DNA of 64,000 bases from Flavobacterium ginsengisoli. GTDB lineage: Bacteria; Bacteroidota; Bacteroidia; Flavobacteriales; Flavobacteriaceae. The stretch covers positions 4,492,501 to 4,556,500 of the forward strand of contig NZ_CP121110.1 in NCBI RefSeq assembly GCF_029625315.1, in the 5' to 3' direction. The notes under the pieces are model-generated. The model ran no database searches and was not told the origin of the DNA. It saw only the letters and a program-made list of their open reading frames with translations. Numbering within the stretch: the stretch's first letter is position 1; the number at the start of each line of letters is the position of its first letter. Positions 18,123-27,598 of the stretch are shown one piece after another. The translations under genes and the position numbers were made by a program.

Positions 18123-18707
18123 TTAAATAATTATAGTTCCTCTATAATAAAAAGTTAATTGTGAGTTTTCAATAAAATCAGCTAAAGAAGTTTCTGTACT
18201 AGCTTTTTTATTTTCTAATTCGAAGTAGCATTCAGTTGGGTTTACCATTCCTTTACGATAACGCCAAAAAACGAATCGTTTAGTTTGGGGATTCGGATTT
18301 AATCTTTTAAGTTCATGAAAATTGCTTATTCGTATAGAATCTGTTTTATTAAAATTGTAAATCATTTTTTCATCTTTTGTCATTTTACTCAATTCCTCTT
18401 TAGTTTTTAAAATTGAAGTTGAATTTTCTGTAATGATGTTTGGGTAAAAAACACCTTTAGTGAAAATGGATATATAATCATTATTTACATTAGTAAGAAT
18501 TAATGTTTTTTCATCAAATTGAATAGAATTTTCATTTAAAATTAAAATCTTTCCTTTAAATCTTTCAAAATATTTTCTCGAATATTTTTTTTCAAATACC
18601 TCTTTAGAAAATTGATAGCGCAGGCTGCTCAGATCATCATTTTGGGCTATGGTTTTTCCAAATGATAATAGAAATAAAGATATATTTAGTACTGTTTTTA
18701 ATTTCAT
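18123..18707 (-). CDS. Secreted hypothetical protein
   Basis: 194 residues with signal peptide MKLKTVLNISLFLLSFGKTIAQ. The mature part is beta-rich with no cysteine pair or catalytic motif I can name (LRYQFSKEVFEKKYSRKYF, KILILNENSIQFDEKTLIL). It follows the secreted hydrolase by 24 bases on the same strand and is probably co-transcribed and exported with it. Family not recognised. Confidence 0.6.
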   Translation of the reverse strand: MKLKTVLNISLFLLSFGKTIAQNDDLSSLRYQFSKEVFEKKYSRKYFERFKGKILILNENSIQFDEKTLILTNVNNDYISIFTKGVFYPNIITENSTSILKTKEELSKMTKDEKMIYNFNKTDSIRISNFHELKRLNPNPQTKRFVFWRYRKGMVNPTECYFELENKKASTETSLADFIENSQLTFYYRGTIII

Positions 18708-18731
18708 AAATAAAGATTTTAAATAAAAAAA

Positions 18732-19642
18732 TTACTCACAGAACGAATATTTCCCAGCGCTTTTTCCATTTTTTGAAGGCATAATCAAATGCGATTCAAA
18801 TTTCTTCCCTTTCAAAACATCATTCACAAAATCCAAAACATACTGCTGTCCTTCATGAAAAAGATAACCCGAGAATTCATGTCCGCCACCGCAGAAAGTA
18901 ATTAGTTCAATATCTTTATGTAAATCGTTCATTTGATTGTAGACTGCATAAGAGCCAAAAAGAATCAGCCAGCCAGAAGCATTTGTCGGGCAAGAACGAT
19001 GTGAACCTGCAGCGTACGGAACTGTATCATCATTGCTTCCATGAGCCAACAACATCGGAATTGCTTTTTCTTTTGTAATCAGATTAATATCCTGAATCGC
19101 TCCTGAGCCTCCAATGAAACCTTTGTATTTAAAGTTTTCTGGGAGATTTTTTTGTATAAATTCATTAATTTATAATCCCAAAACGAAGCATGGAAACCAA
19201 TTTCGGCTCCTGCACTTATTCCGGAAATAAAGATTTTTGAAGTATCAAGATTGTATTTGTCTGCATTTTCAATTAAGAAAGCCGTTGCTTGCCACATATC
19301 GCTCACGCCAATTTGTATTGCTTTTATTTTTTCGGTTAAAGTTCCTTTACAGCCAAAATCTTTTCCTTTCATGTATAGACTGTACGAAATGCTTGCAACT
19401 GCATAACCATTTTTAGCCATGAATAAACCAAAATTTTTTTCGCTAGTGCGTTCTCCGCCAGAAAATCCTCCACCAAAAGCAAACATAATTAACGGGATTT
19501 TTTCGCCAGCTTTTTTCTTTGGCAGATATAAATCTAAATCAAGTTTTAAAGTGTCGTTTTGGAAATAAGTCAGTGTTTTGATTTCTTGTGCTTGAATCGA
19601 ATTTAAGGTAAGAACGATAAAAAGTAAAAGGAGTTTTTTCAT
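18732..19642 (-). CDS. Secreted alpha/beta-hydrolase (carboxylesterase-like), frameshifted
   Basis: Signal peptide MKKLLLLFIVLTLNSIQAQ; then LPLIMFAFGGGFSGGER-like oxyanion region (seen as IPLIMFAFGGGFSGGERTS), nucleophile elbow SGISAGAEIGFHA (S in GxSxG) and late MLLAHGSNDDTVPY with the aspartate and GGGHEFSG with the histidine, a complete triad. The frame breaks near 19165 (CATTAA; one more T needed), joining to KLNEFIQKNLPENFKYKGF and IGGSGAIQDINLITKEK, for 303 residues. It probably cleaves an ester outside the cytoplasm; substrate unknown. Pairs with the secreted protein downstream. Confidence 0.83.
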
Positions 19643-19698
19643 TGTAATGTGTTTTTAATCTCGCAAAGTCACAGAGACGCAAAGTTTTTCCACAATAT

Positions 19699-19800
19699 TG
19701 TCATTTCGACGAAGGAGAAATCTCCACGAGAAGCTCTACAAAGGTTGGCGAAATACCGTGAGGAGTTACTTACGGAGATTTCTCCTTCGTCGAAATGACA
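19699..19800. repeat. REP-like element with perfect 27-bp inverted arms
   Basis: Arms 19699-19725 and 19774-19800 (start TGTCATTTCGACGAAGGAG) are exact reverse complements around a 48-base centre. A related 104-base copy lies at 54528-54631. A second, imperfect inverted pair (19664-19684 with 19921-19941, 18 of 21 matching) encloses it. Together they fill the 398-base gap between the hydrolase and the DUF493 gene. Confidence 0.85.
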
Positions 19801-20013
19801 AACAGTACGTTGTATGAGTCCTTCTGATAAACTTTTTGAGAAATATTTTAAGGATTATTTTCTCAAATATAAGCGTAAATTTTACAAAGAAATAATCTTC
19901 GATTGCATTTTTCTCTGCACCTTTGCGCCTTTGTAACTTTGTCCCTTTAAAACAAAGTTTTAAGTACAGAAAAAATCTAAAATCGAAACTCAAAAATCTA
20001 AATTCAAAAACCG

Positions 20014-20021
20014 TATATTTG
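20014..20021 (+). promoter_or_regulatory. Promoter -7 box for the DUF493-DUF4290 unit
   Basis: TATATTTG, 19 bases before the ATG at 20041. A matching -33 TTG is not evident. Confidence 0.45.
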
Positions 20022-20040
20022 CGTTTATTTTTAATTACGA

Positions 20041-20337
20041 ATGGAGAACGATAAAGAAAAAAACACCGCCGAATTTTACGAAAGATTAAAAGTAGAACTT
20101 GATAACGCAAACACTTGGCCAGCAGAATATTTGTATAAGTTTATTGTGCCTTCTGTAGGTGATAATGTAGAGCGTGTTGAAAAAGCTTTTGATAGAATGG
20201 GAGCGGTTATTAAAACAACAAAATCTAAAACAGGTAAATTTACCAGTGTTTCTGTAGATGTTACGATGCACAGCTCAGACGATGTGATTAGTAAATACAA
20301 AGAAGTTTCTACAATAGAAGGTATAGTTTCATTATAA
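20041..20337 (+). CDS. DUF493 family protein
   Basis: 98 residues. FYERLKVELDNANTWPAEYLYKFIVP followed by VSVDVTMHSSDDVISKYKE is the ferredoxin-like fold of DUF493 (YbeD-like) proteins, thought to be small regulatory proteins. First gene of a three-gene run DUF493 - DUF4290 - murA, the next start being 4 bases after its stop. Confidence 0.88.
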   Translation: MENDKEKNTAEFYERLKVELDNANTWPAEYLYKFIVPSVGDNVERVEKAFDRMGAVIKTTKSKTGKFTSVSVDVTMHSSDDVISKYKEVSTIEGIVSL

Positions 20338-20341
20338 ACTT

Positions 20342-20344
20342 ATG
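20342..20344 (+). other. Start of DUF4290 gene, coupled
   Basis: The ATG follows the DUF493 stop by four bases, so translation of the two is probably coupled. Confidence 0.5.
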
Positions 20345-21064
20345 ATCGAAAAATATAAAAGAGAAGCCGCAAGTGACGTTGTGTATAATTTGGAATACAA
20401 TTCTGAAAGACAACGTTTAATTATCCCAGAATATGGGCGTCATTTACAAAAATTGATCGATCAGGCAACTGCAATCGAAGATGATGAAACGCGCAATAAA
20501 GCCGCGAAATATATCATTCAGGTTATGGGAAGCCTAAATCCGCATTTGCGTGACGTACCAGATTTTCAGCATAAACTTTGGGATCAGCTTTTTATCATGT
20601 CTGATTTCAAACTGAATGTAGAATCGCCATACCCAATTCCGTCTCGCGATGTATTGCAGTTAAAACCTGAAACTTTGCAATATCCGCAGAACTTTCCAAA
20701 ATATAGATTTTATGGCAATAACATCAAATATATGATTGAAGTTGCTAATAAATGGGAAGAAGGCGAAATGAAAAATGCGCTGATAATGGTAATTGCCAAT
20801 CACATGAAAAAGTCGTTTTTGAGCTGGAACAAAGACACAGTAAAAGACGATGTGATTTTTGAGCATTTGTATGAATTATCTGGCGGTAAAATTAATTTAT
20901 TACACAGTACAGAAGAATTGTTGAATACAACAGATTTAATGCGCACTAATAAACGCATGTCCAATAAAACAGCTTCTGGAACACAGCCAAAAATGCAGAA
21001 TAACAAAAACAATAACAAAGGCGGTCAAAAAAAGACATTTCAAAAAAACAATAATCAAAAGTAA
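20342..21064 (+). CDS. DUF4290 domain protein
   Basis: 240 residues, conserved in Bacteroidota: EYNSERQRLIIPEYGRHLQ, then NPHLRDVPDFQHKLWDQLF. The C-terminal ~40 residues are low-complexity and Asn/Lys/Gln-rich, suggesting a flexible, possibly nucleic-acid-binding tail. Function unknown. It stands between DUF493 and murA, an arrangement I associate with Flavobacteriia, which hints at a role linked to the cell envelope or division (weak inference). Confidence 0.86.
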   Translation: MIEKYKREAASDVVYNLEYNSERQRLIIPEYGRHLQKLIDQATAIEDDETRNKAAKYIIQVMGSLNPHLRDVPDFQHKLWDQLFIMSDFKLNVESPYPIPSRDVLQLKPETLQYPQNFPKYRFYGNNIKYMIEVANKWEEGEMKNALIMVIANHMKKSFLSWNKDTVKDDVIFEHLYELSGGKINLLHSTEELLNTTDLMRTNKRMSNKTASGTQPKMQNNKNNNKGGQKKTFQKNNNQK

Positions 21065-21244
21065 GAAAAAGCGACTAAGAGGCTAAGCTCCTAAGTTGCT
21101 AAGTTTTTTTTACTTAGATGCTTAAAAAATAAACAAAAACAAAAATAAAAAAAGGCGCTAAGTCTGCTAAGCTACTAAGTTGCTGAGTTTTTTTACTTAG
21201 AATCTCAGAATCTTAGAAACTTTGAAAGAACCTAAACAAAATCT
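21065..21244. repeat. Degenerate CTAAG repeat tract
   Basis: 180 bases between DUF4290 and murA with many CTAAG/CTTAG units (gcgactaagaggctaag, then gctaagctactaagttgct) and T-runs closed by ACTTAG, giving two weak hairpins. The same unit type occurs at 23581-23617, 23801-23838, 39397-39430 and 39799-39836. Confidence 0.6.
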
Positions 21245-22558
21245 ATGGGAATTTTTAAAATCGAAGGAGGAACTCCTTTAAAAGGAGAAATCACTCCGCA
21301 AGGAGCAAAGAATGAGGCATTACAAATTTTATGTGCCGTGCTTCTAACAGGAGAGAAAGTAAAAATTAATAACATTCCTGATATTATAGACATCAATAAA
21401 TTAATCACTTTGTTGGGGAATTTAGGGGTAAAAATTCAACGTAACGAACCAGGTTCAATTACTTTTCAAGCTGATGAAGTTAACGTTGGATATTTAGAAA
21501 CTGAAGCTTTCAAGAAAGAAGGAGGAGCGCTTCGTGGTTCTATTATGATTGTTGGCCCTCTTTTGGCTCGTTTCGGAAAAGGATATATTCCAAAACCAGG
21601 TGGAGATAAAATCGGTCGCCGTAGATTAGATACTCACTTTGAAGGTTTTATTAACCTTGGAGCAAAATTTAGATATAACAGAGAAGATCATTTTTATGGA
21701 GTAGAAACTCCAAAAGAAGGTCTTAAAGGAACAGATATGCTTTTGGATGAAGCGTCTGTAACTGGAACTGCAAATATTGTAATGGTCGCAGTTTTAGCAA
21801 AAGGAACAACTACAGTTTACAATGCAGCTTGCGAACCATACTTACAGCAATTGTGTAAAATGCTGAACTCTATGGGAGCTAAAATCACTGGAGTTGGATC
21901 TAACTTATTGACTATCGAAGGTGTTGAAAGTCTTGGAGGTTGTGAGCATAGAATTCTTCCAGATATGATCGAAATTGGTTCTTGGATTGGTCTTGCGACT
22001 ATGACAAAAAGCGAAATTACGATCAAAAATGTAAGTTGGGAAAACTTAGGTTTGATTCCAAATACGTTTAGAAAACTAGGAATTACAGTTGAGAAACGTA
22101 ATGACGATATTTATATTCCTGCTCACAAAGATGGATATGAGGTAAAAACCGATATCGATGGTTCTATTTTGACAATTGCAGATGCACCTTGGCCAGGATT
22201 TACGCCTGACTTATTAAGTATCGTTTTGGTTGTAGCAACGCAAGCAAAAGGAGATGTTTTAATTCACCAAAAAATGTTCGAAAGCCGTTTGTTCTTTGTA
22301 GACAAATTAATCGATATGGGAGCAAAAATCATGTTATGTGATCCGCACAGAGCTGTGGTTATGGGACATAATTTCGAATCTCAATTAAAAGCAACTACAA
22401 TGTCTTCTCCTGATATTCGTGCGGGAATCTCATTGTTGATTGCTGCGCTTTCTGCAAAAGGAACTAGTACAATTCAAAATATCGAACAAATCGATCGTGG
22501 ATACGAGCGTATCGACGAACGTTTGAGAGCAATTGGAGCTAAAATCGTGAGAGCTTAA
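21245..22558 (+). CDS. murA: UDP-N-acetylglucosamine 1-carboxyvinyltransferase (MurA)
   Basis: 437 residues. GAKNEALQILCA carries K22-N23 that bind substrate, and GGALRGSIMIVGPLLARFG and ISLLIAALSAKGTS fit the EPSP-synthase-like fold with two inside-out barrels. It joins PEP to UDP-GlcNAc, the first committed step of peptidoglycan synthesis. The loop that in E. coli holds Cys115 reads PGGDKIGRRR here, so the residue is Asp (D121). This change is known from mycobacteria and chlamydia to make MurA insensitive to fosfomycin. Third gene of the DUF493-DUF4290-murA run, but with a repeat tract between. Confidence 0.96.
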   Translation: MGIFKIEGGTPLKGEITPQGAKNEALQILCAVLLTGEKVKINNIPDIIDINKLITLLGNLGVKIQRNEPGSITFQADEVNVGYLETEAFKKEGGALRGSIMIVGPLLARFGKGYIPKPGGDKIGRRRLDTHFEGFINLGAKFRYNREDHFYGVETPKEGLKGTDMLLDEASVTGTANIVMVAVLAKGTTTVYNAACEPYLQQLCKMLNSMGAKITGVGSNLLTIEGVESLGGCEHRILPDMIEIGSWIGLATMTKSEITIKNVSWENLGLIPNTFRKLGITVEKRNDDIYIPAHKDGYEVKTDIDGSILTIADAPWPGFTPDLLSIVLVVATQAKGDVLIHQKMFESRLFFVDKLIDMGAKIMLCDPHRAVVMGHNFESQLKATTMSSPDIRAGISLLIAALSAKGTSTIQNIEQIDRGYERIDERLRAIGAKIVRA

Positions 22559-22565
22559 AAGTTTA

Positions 22566-22692
22566 TAGCCACGGATTACAAAAATTGCACTAATTTTTAT
22601 TTTTGAAATTTAATTTTGCGATTTTAATTTTTAAAAATTAGTAAAATAAAACACAAAGCTAATCTTCGTGTAATTTGTGTAATTCGTGGCTA
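22566..22692. repeat. Inverted repeat TAGCCACGGATTACA
   Basis: 15-base arms at 22566-22580 and 22678-22692, one mismatch, enclosing a second stem-forming AT-rich section (ACTAATTTTT/AAAAATTAGT). Same family as (C)CACAGATTA palindromes at 39435, 40593 and 47945. Confidence 0.7.
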
Positions 22693-22707
22693 AAAAAAAT
22701 AGTCTAA

Positions 22708-23583
22708 ATGACAAACGAACAAAAAGCTATAAAAGCTACTATTTTTAGTATAATAGGAAATACCTGCCTGGCCATTATAAAAGGTCTCGCAGGTTTTTTT
22801 GGCAATTCTTATGCCTTGATTGCCGATGCAATAGAATCAACGACAGATATATTTTCGTCTTTTTTGGTACTTTTTGGAATCAAATATTCGAATAAACCAG
22901 CAGATGAAAATCATCCTTATGGACACGGTCGTGCAGAACCTTTAATAACATTTTTAGTTGTTGGTTTCCTAATTACTTCAGCAACAATTATTGGATATGA
23001 AAGTATTGCCAATATTGGAAGTGATCATGATTTGCCAAAATCTTGGACGCTTTATGTTTTGGGAGCTATCATAATCTGGAAAGAGTATTCATTCCGTTTG
23101 GTTATGAAGCGAAGCAAGCAAACCAATAGTACCTCTCTTGCTGCTGATGCTTGGCATCATCGTAGTGATGCTATAACCTCTGTTGCGGCGTTTATCGGAA
23201 TTTCGATTGCGCTGATTATGGGAAAAGGTTATGAATCTGCAGATGATTGGGCGACGCTTTTTGCGACTTTTTTTATTCTCTATAATAGTTATAAAATCTT
23301 TAGACCTGCGCTTGGTGAAATTATGGACGAAAATCTTCATGAAGATTTAGTTGAAGAAATTCGTGTAAAAGCTTTATTGGTTCCAGGAATTCTTGGAACA
23401 GAAAAATGTTTTATTCGTAAAGCAGGAATGAAATACCACGTAGATCTTCACGCAATTGTTTCTGCAAAAATTTCAGTAAAAGAAGGACATGATTTAGCAC
23501 ACGAATTAAAAGACACTTTGAGAAAAGAAATCCCAGAACTTGGGCACGTTTTAATACATGTTGAGCCAGATGATTATTCTTAA
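22708..23583 (+). CDS. Cation diffusion facilitator transporter
   Basis: 291 residues, several membrane helices. ALIADAIESTTDIFSS carries the HxxxD-like D...D metal site of helix 2 (here DAIES/TTD), HPYGHGRAEPL is the hallmark CDF loop, and AADAWHHRSDAITS is the helix-5 HxxxD metal site. The cytosolic C-terminal domain has the dimer motif (YHVDLHAIV, HVLIHVEPDD). It exports divalent metals such as Zn, Fe or Mn by proton exchange; the metal cannot be told. Confidence 0.94.
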   Translation: MTNEQKAIKATIFSIIGNTCLAIIKGLAGFFGNSYALIADAIESTTDIFSSFLVLFGIKYSNKPADENHPYGHGRAEPLITFLVVGFLITSATIIGYESIANIGSDHDLPKSWTLYVLGAIIIWKEYSFRLVMKRSKQTNSTSLAADAWHHRSDAITSVAAFIGISIALIMGKGYESADDWATLFATFFILYNSYKIFRPALGEIMDENLHEDLVEEIRVKALLVPGILGTEKCFIRKAGMKYHVDLHAIVSAKISVKEGHDLAHELKDTLRKEIPELGHVLIHVEPDDYS

Positions 23584-23839
23584 GATACTAAGGTTCTGAG
23601 GTGCTAAGATTCTGAGCTTTTCCTTTGTTAAAGTTCTAAAGTTTGACAAAGTTTAATTTAAAATCCGCTTAATTTATGATCTGCTTGAAACCAGATTTTA
23701 AATTAAGCTTTTTTTTAAGATTGAAAATCTTTGCTCAGTCTTCTCCTGAAGTCTGTAGATTGCTCAGCCTGAAAAAAATGCTGTCAAGTATTAAAAGAAA
23801 AACTTAGAAGCTTAGCATCTAAGAATCTTAAAACCTTTT
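23581..23839. repeat. Nested palindromes between convergent genes
   Basis: An outer CTAAG tract (23581-23617) faces an inverted one (23801-23838). Inside are a 29-base hairpin CTTTGTTAAAGTT...ACAAAG (23623-23651, 25 of 29 bases as at 54470-54498) and a 13-bp stem (23653-23665 with 23694-23706) followed by a T-run that should terminate the transporter transcript. Confidence 0.68.
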
Positions 23840-26329
23840 TTAATCTAACGCATTTAAAATCTTCAATCCAAATACAACGCCATTTTGTTGGATGCCACCT
23901 TGGTAAGAATGAACATAATCGATTCTGAATAATTTGAATTTTCCGAAACCTAAATTGTCTAAACCAATTGTAAATTCAGAATATGGTTTTTTGTCTGGAA
24001 TTGCCAAAGCATGAAATCCGATATTCATAGTTGATTTTAAAAGATTCAATAACGGAATTTTATTCATAATAAAGCCCGTATCATTGTATTCGGTATGCAT
24101 TTCAAAATAACTATCGTTTGTGCTGTTAGAATAATACGGCATCATGTTGAAAACATTTAGATAGCGTTCACTTGTTCCAATATGAGTTTGGTTTCCGTTA
24201 AAATGTCTGTAATCAATAAACGAAATATTCTCAGCATTGAAGAATTTTCCTCCTCTAAAATTGGTTCCTAAAAGACCTTTATTACCAAGCGATAAATCAT
24301 ATTGAACGGAAGCTCCAATTCGTTCATATTCGTACTTTTTTTCGCTTGCCGCAAAGGTTTTTTCGAATGCTAAATAAACCGTCGGATATCTATCGTCTTT
24401 AAAATTAAATCTTCCGTCAGGTCTTGAAATATATTTGTTTCCAAAATTGATCTTCGTTGTCAGAAGCGCTTTAAACAAATGATGCTGATCAAAAGCTGGA
24501 GTTGTAAAATCGTTTGGCGCTAACGGATTATTTGAGGAGTAAATATCATCTTTTTTAAAGAATGAATAGTCGGTTGTATTCAAAAGCGGTTTTCGCTGCT
24601 CGTAACCAATTTTTCCAGTAAGATTTATTCCATTAGCAATATCTTGTCCGTAATTAATTTCAGCAAATTCTAAGTTATAAAGCTTCATGTAGTTGTCTTT
24701 AAAAAATAGAGAGCTTATAGAATTAATAAATTTTGAAATTGGTTCGGCACTATTAAATTGAGCAGTTTTTGTTCCTCCAGAACCCCAAATTGTAGCATAA
24801 TTAATAGTGTTGAATCGATGACTGAATTCTCCAATTGCGCGAAAACGTTCGTCAGAAAATCCATAATTAAAAGTAGTACTTATCGAAGTGCTTTTTCCTT
24901 CTTCTTCATTCCATTTTTTAAAAGAGAAGCCAGAATCCAAATTAAAACCTTGAACAGTATTGAAACTTAATGAAGAAATATTCAATAAGCCTTTATAGTC
25001 AAAAGAATATTTCTTAAAAGTGTTTTTATAATCGTAACCCATTAAAATATCCCAAACCTTGAATTTGTTGTTTTTTGCATCAATAGAATCGGTATATTTT
25101 TTTGATTTTCTAATAGTCTGCAAACTGTCTTTTTTTGCATAATCACTGCTTTCTTCAATCGTTAACGGAATGGGACGAATTTCATTCCAGAAAGCATCAT
25201 CTTTTTTATTGGCATTTAGATCAAAAGCTACGAGCTCGTTTCCAAAAGTTTTCTTTTCAAATGAGGCAGGAAATTCATAATTAGAATAAACATAATTGAA
25301 ATTTCCAGAGAACTTTACACCAAAAATTCCAGCATTAAAAGAAAGTGTCTGTGCATTTTTTGACCAGATTTTATTTTTGGTGTTGTAGCTGAAACTCTGT
25401 TTTAAAGTCATTATTTCTGTAAATTCATTTTTCATTCGATACCCTTTGATGTCTAAATCAATGGCATAAATGGCAAAACTATCATCTACAATATAAATGT
25501 ATCCTTCAAAAACAGGTTCTTTATCTCGTTTCGGAATGACTTTGATTTTATAAATCTGCTGATTGTTGTCGTCGTAAAAAGTGCTTTCTAATTTGTATTT
25601 GTAATAATTGAAAGCATTGTCAGCGATAGGTGAGATGAGTTTTACATCAAAATCTAAAGTGTTGTCATAAAAGTCGTAATTTGACAATGTTGCTGTATTA
25701 TAACTATAACCACGATTGTTTCCAGAAACTTTAGAAGCAATAATGTTTTCTTTAAACTTGTTTGGTTTTTCAAGGCTAACTTTAGATATCGTTTCAGATA
25801 AATATAAGATTCCAGTTCCCGTAGAATCTAAATTTGAAGCCATATCATCGCCAAGTTCTACTTTTTTGCCCAGTATTTTTTTGGGAAGATCTTTTACTTT
25901 AAACATTCCTTTTGAATAAAAATCGGCTGTATATCTTTCAGTTTTATCCGAGTTTTCTTTTTTATGAGCTATTGCATTTTTTATGATGGCATTTGCTGGA
26001 TTGTTTTTAGGATCGATAATTACTTCATTTAAAGCAAAACTTTCTTCTTGGAGCTGAATGTCTAAAGTAACGGTTTTGCTTCCGGCAGCGACGGCTATTT
26101 TTTGAGTTTTGAATCCTAAATATTGAAAAGTAATTTTGTTTTTTCCAATTTCTTTTACATTAAGCTGATATTTTCCCTGCTCATTTGAAGTGGTTCCTGC
26201 ATAAGTGTTTTCTTCAAAAACGGATACAAAAGGAAGCGGATTTCCTTTGTCATCTGTTATAGTTCCTTTAATTTGTGAAAAGGTGGTAATAGAAAAAAAT
26301 AAGAAGGAAAATAAAGTAAAGTTTCTCAT
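23840..26329 (-). CDS. DUF5686/carboxypeptidase-regulatory-domain outer-membrane protein
   Basis: 829 residues, signal peptide MRNFTLFSFLFFSITTFSQ, then a CarboxypepD-reg-like beta-sandwich (IKGTITDDKGNPLPFVSVF, residues 20-100) and a long DUF5686 region with an aromatic, alternating C-terminal half ending in IDYVHSYQGGIQQNGVVFGL, which looks like an outer-membrane barrel. Common in Bacteroidota; role unknown, possibly export or surface assembly. It stands alone, convergent with the CDF transporter. Confidence 0.88.
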   Translation of the reverse strand: MRNFTLFSFLFFSITTFSQIKGTITDDKGNPLPFVSVFEENTYAGTTSNEQGKYQLNVKEIGKNKITFQYLGFKTQKIAVAAGSKTVTLDIQLQEESFALNEVIIDPKNNPANAIIKNAIAHKKENSDKTERYTADFYSKGMFKVKDLPKKILGKKVELGDDMASNLDSTGTGILYLSETISKVSLEKPNKFKENIIASKVSGNNRGYSYNTATLSNYDFYDNTLDFDVKLISPIADNAFNYYKYKLESTFYDDNNQQIYKIKVIPKRDKEPVFEGYIYIVDDSFAIYAIDLDIKGYRMKNEFTEIMTLKQSFSYNTKNKIWSKNAQTLSFNAGIFGVKFSGNFNYVYSNYEFPASFEKKTFGNELVAFDLNANKKDDAFWNEIRPIPLTIEESSDYAKKDSLQTIRKSKKYTDSIDAKNNKFKVWDILMGYDYKNTFKKYSFDYKGLLNISSLSFNTVQGFNLDSGFSFKKWNEEEGKSTSISTTFNYGFSDERFRAIGEFSHRFNTINYATIWGSGGTKTAQFNSAEPISKFINSISSLFFKDNYMKLYNLEFAEINYGQDIANGINLTGKIGYEQRKPLLNTTDYSFFKKDDIYSSNNPLAPNDFTTPAFDQHHLFKALLTTKINFGNKYISRPDGRFNFKDDRYPTVYLAFEKTFAASEKKYEYERIGASVQYDLSLGNKGLLGTNFRGGKFFNAENISFIDYRHFNGNQTHIGTSERYLNVFNMMPYYSNSTNDSYFEMHTEYNDTGFIMNKIPLLNLLKSTMNIGFHALAIPDKKPYSEFTIGLDNLGFGKFKLFRIDYVHSYQGGIQQNGVVFGLKILNALD

Positions 26330-26424
26330 GTAGTATGGCTTGTCTTACAAAAATATAATAAGTTAAATCTGAGCTTATTAATAATTTGTTAAATTCTAAG
26401 ACATTAGATGAGATAACATATCAA

Positions 26425-26472
26425 GTTGAACGAAGTTGAAATTCTTTAGTTTTTGGTAATTCCAACTTCGTG
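26425..26472. repeat. Inverted repeat downstream of aroQ
   Basis: ACGAAGTTGAAATT ... AATTCCAACTTCGT with one mismatch across a short loop; it may terminate the aroQ transcript. Confidence 0.5.
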
Positions 26473-26487
26473 CAATAAAATTGTTTT

Positions 26488-26901
26488 TTATAGAAAGGAC
26501 TGAATAGCCAATTCGTAACTTTTAAGTCCGAAACCTAAAATAACACCTTTTGCATTTCCAGATAAATAAGATTGGTGTCTGAAACTTTCTCTAGCATAAG
26601 TATTAGAAATATGCACTTCGATTACAGGAGTTGTAACGGCTTTCATAGCATCTCCTAAACCAATAGAAGTATGTGTATAAGCACCTGCATTCAAAATGAT
26701 TCCGTCAAAAGTAAAACCGCATTCTTGAATTTTTCCAATTAGTTCTCCTTCAATATTACTTTGATAATAGGAAAGTTCAATATTTGGAAATTTTTGTTTC
26801 AACGTTTCAAAATAATCTTCGAAAGTTTGGCTTCCATAAACTTCAGGTTCTCTTTTTCCTAAAAGATTCAAATTTGGTCCGTTGATAATGCAGATTTTCA
26901 T
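26488..26901 (-). CDS. aroQ: Type II 3-dehydroquinate dehydratase
   Basis: 137 residues. NGPNLNLLGKREPEVYG carries the flexible active-site loop with the catalytic tyrosine (Y in EVYG), LNAGAYTHTSIGLGDA the substrate pocket, and VIEVHISNTYARESFRHQS the catalytic histidine region. Converts 3-dehydroquinate to 3-dehydroshikimate in the shikimate pathway. Transcribed toward the DUF5686 gene. In related genomes aroQ and xerD tend to be divergent neighbours; here three outer-membrane barrel genes separate them. Confidence 0.95.
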   Translation of the reverse strand: MKICIINGPNLNLLGKREPEVYGSQTFEDYFETLKQKFPNIELSYYQSNIEGELIGKIQECGFTFDGIILNAGAYTHTSIGLGDAMKAVTTPVIEVHISNTYARESFRHQSYLSGNAKGVILGFGLKSYELAIQSFL

Positions 26902-26985
26902 AAAGTAATTTGTTTTTTAATTAAGCGATGTGAATGTATTTTACATTTTTACAAATGACATTTCACATATAAGTGTAAAAATAAA

Positions 26986-27016
26986 AAAAACCGCACTAAT
27001 AAATAGAGCGGTTTTT
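26986..27016 (-). terminator. Terminator after the barrel gene at 27038
   Basis: 9-bp stem AAAAACCGC / GCGGTTTTT (26986-26994 with 27008-27016) with T-tract on the minus strand. Confidence 0.78.
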
Positions 27017-27037
27017 GTAAAAGTATGTGATATATTT

Positions 27038-27598
27038 TTAGAACATGTATCCAGCTGAAAGTTGGAATACAGAGTTTTTAAAATCAGCTTCTTTTGAAAT
27101 TTCTGTCAAACCAATACCATAACGAGCTTGAACGAAAAGACCTCCAACAACTTTTAATCCTAAACCTGCGTTAAGAGAAAAGTCAAATGTTTTTGGATCT
27201 GCAACATCAAATTCTTTTTTATTGCTAACAAGGAATGATGCCTGTGGGCCAAGTTCTAAACTAAGAGATTTAGTCATATAGATTTTTGCCATTACTGGAA
27301 TAGCAATATATCCCATTTCATTTTTAAATTCTGAAACAGCATTTTTATAAGTTGCTCCTTGAGTAGTATATAAAAGTTCTGGCTGAATTGAGAATTTTTC
27401 TAATAATTTAAGTTCTGCTACAAGACCTGCGTGGTAACTTGTAATTCCTTCTTTGTCAACAGAAATTCCATTAAAGTCAGAACCTCCAGTTTGATTAGCA
27501 AAGTTAACCCCTGCTTTTACCCCGATTTGTACAAATTGTGCGTTTACTGCCGCTGATGTTGCGATAAACATAACAGTCGCTAAAAATATTTTCTTCAT
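27038..27598 (-). CDS. Outer-membrane beta-barrel (porin-family) protein
   Basis: 186 residues: signal peptide MKKIFLATVMFIATSAAVNAQ, then alternating strands (VQIGVKAGVNFANQTGG, FSIQPELLYTTQGATYK, GYIAIPVMAKIYMTKSLSLE, VGGLFVQARYGIGLTEI) and the terminal aromatic residue (GYMF) of an eight-stranded barrel of the PF13568 type. Similar in layout to the barrel at 28594-29172. Role unknown. Confidence 0.85.
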   Translation of the reverse strand: MKKIFLATVMFIATSAAVNAQFVQIGVKAGVNFANQTGGSDFNGISVDKEGITSYHAGLVAELKLLEKFSIQPELLYTTQGATYKNAVSEFKNEMGYIAIPVMAKIYMTKSLSLELGPQASFLVSNKKEFDVADPKTFDFSLNAGLGLKVVGGLFVQARYGIGLTEISKEADFKNSVFQLSAGYMF

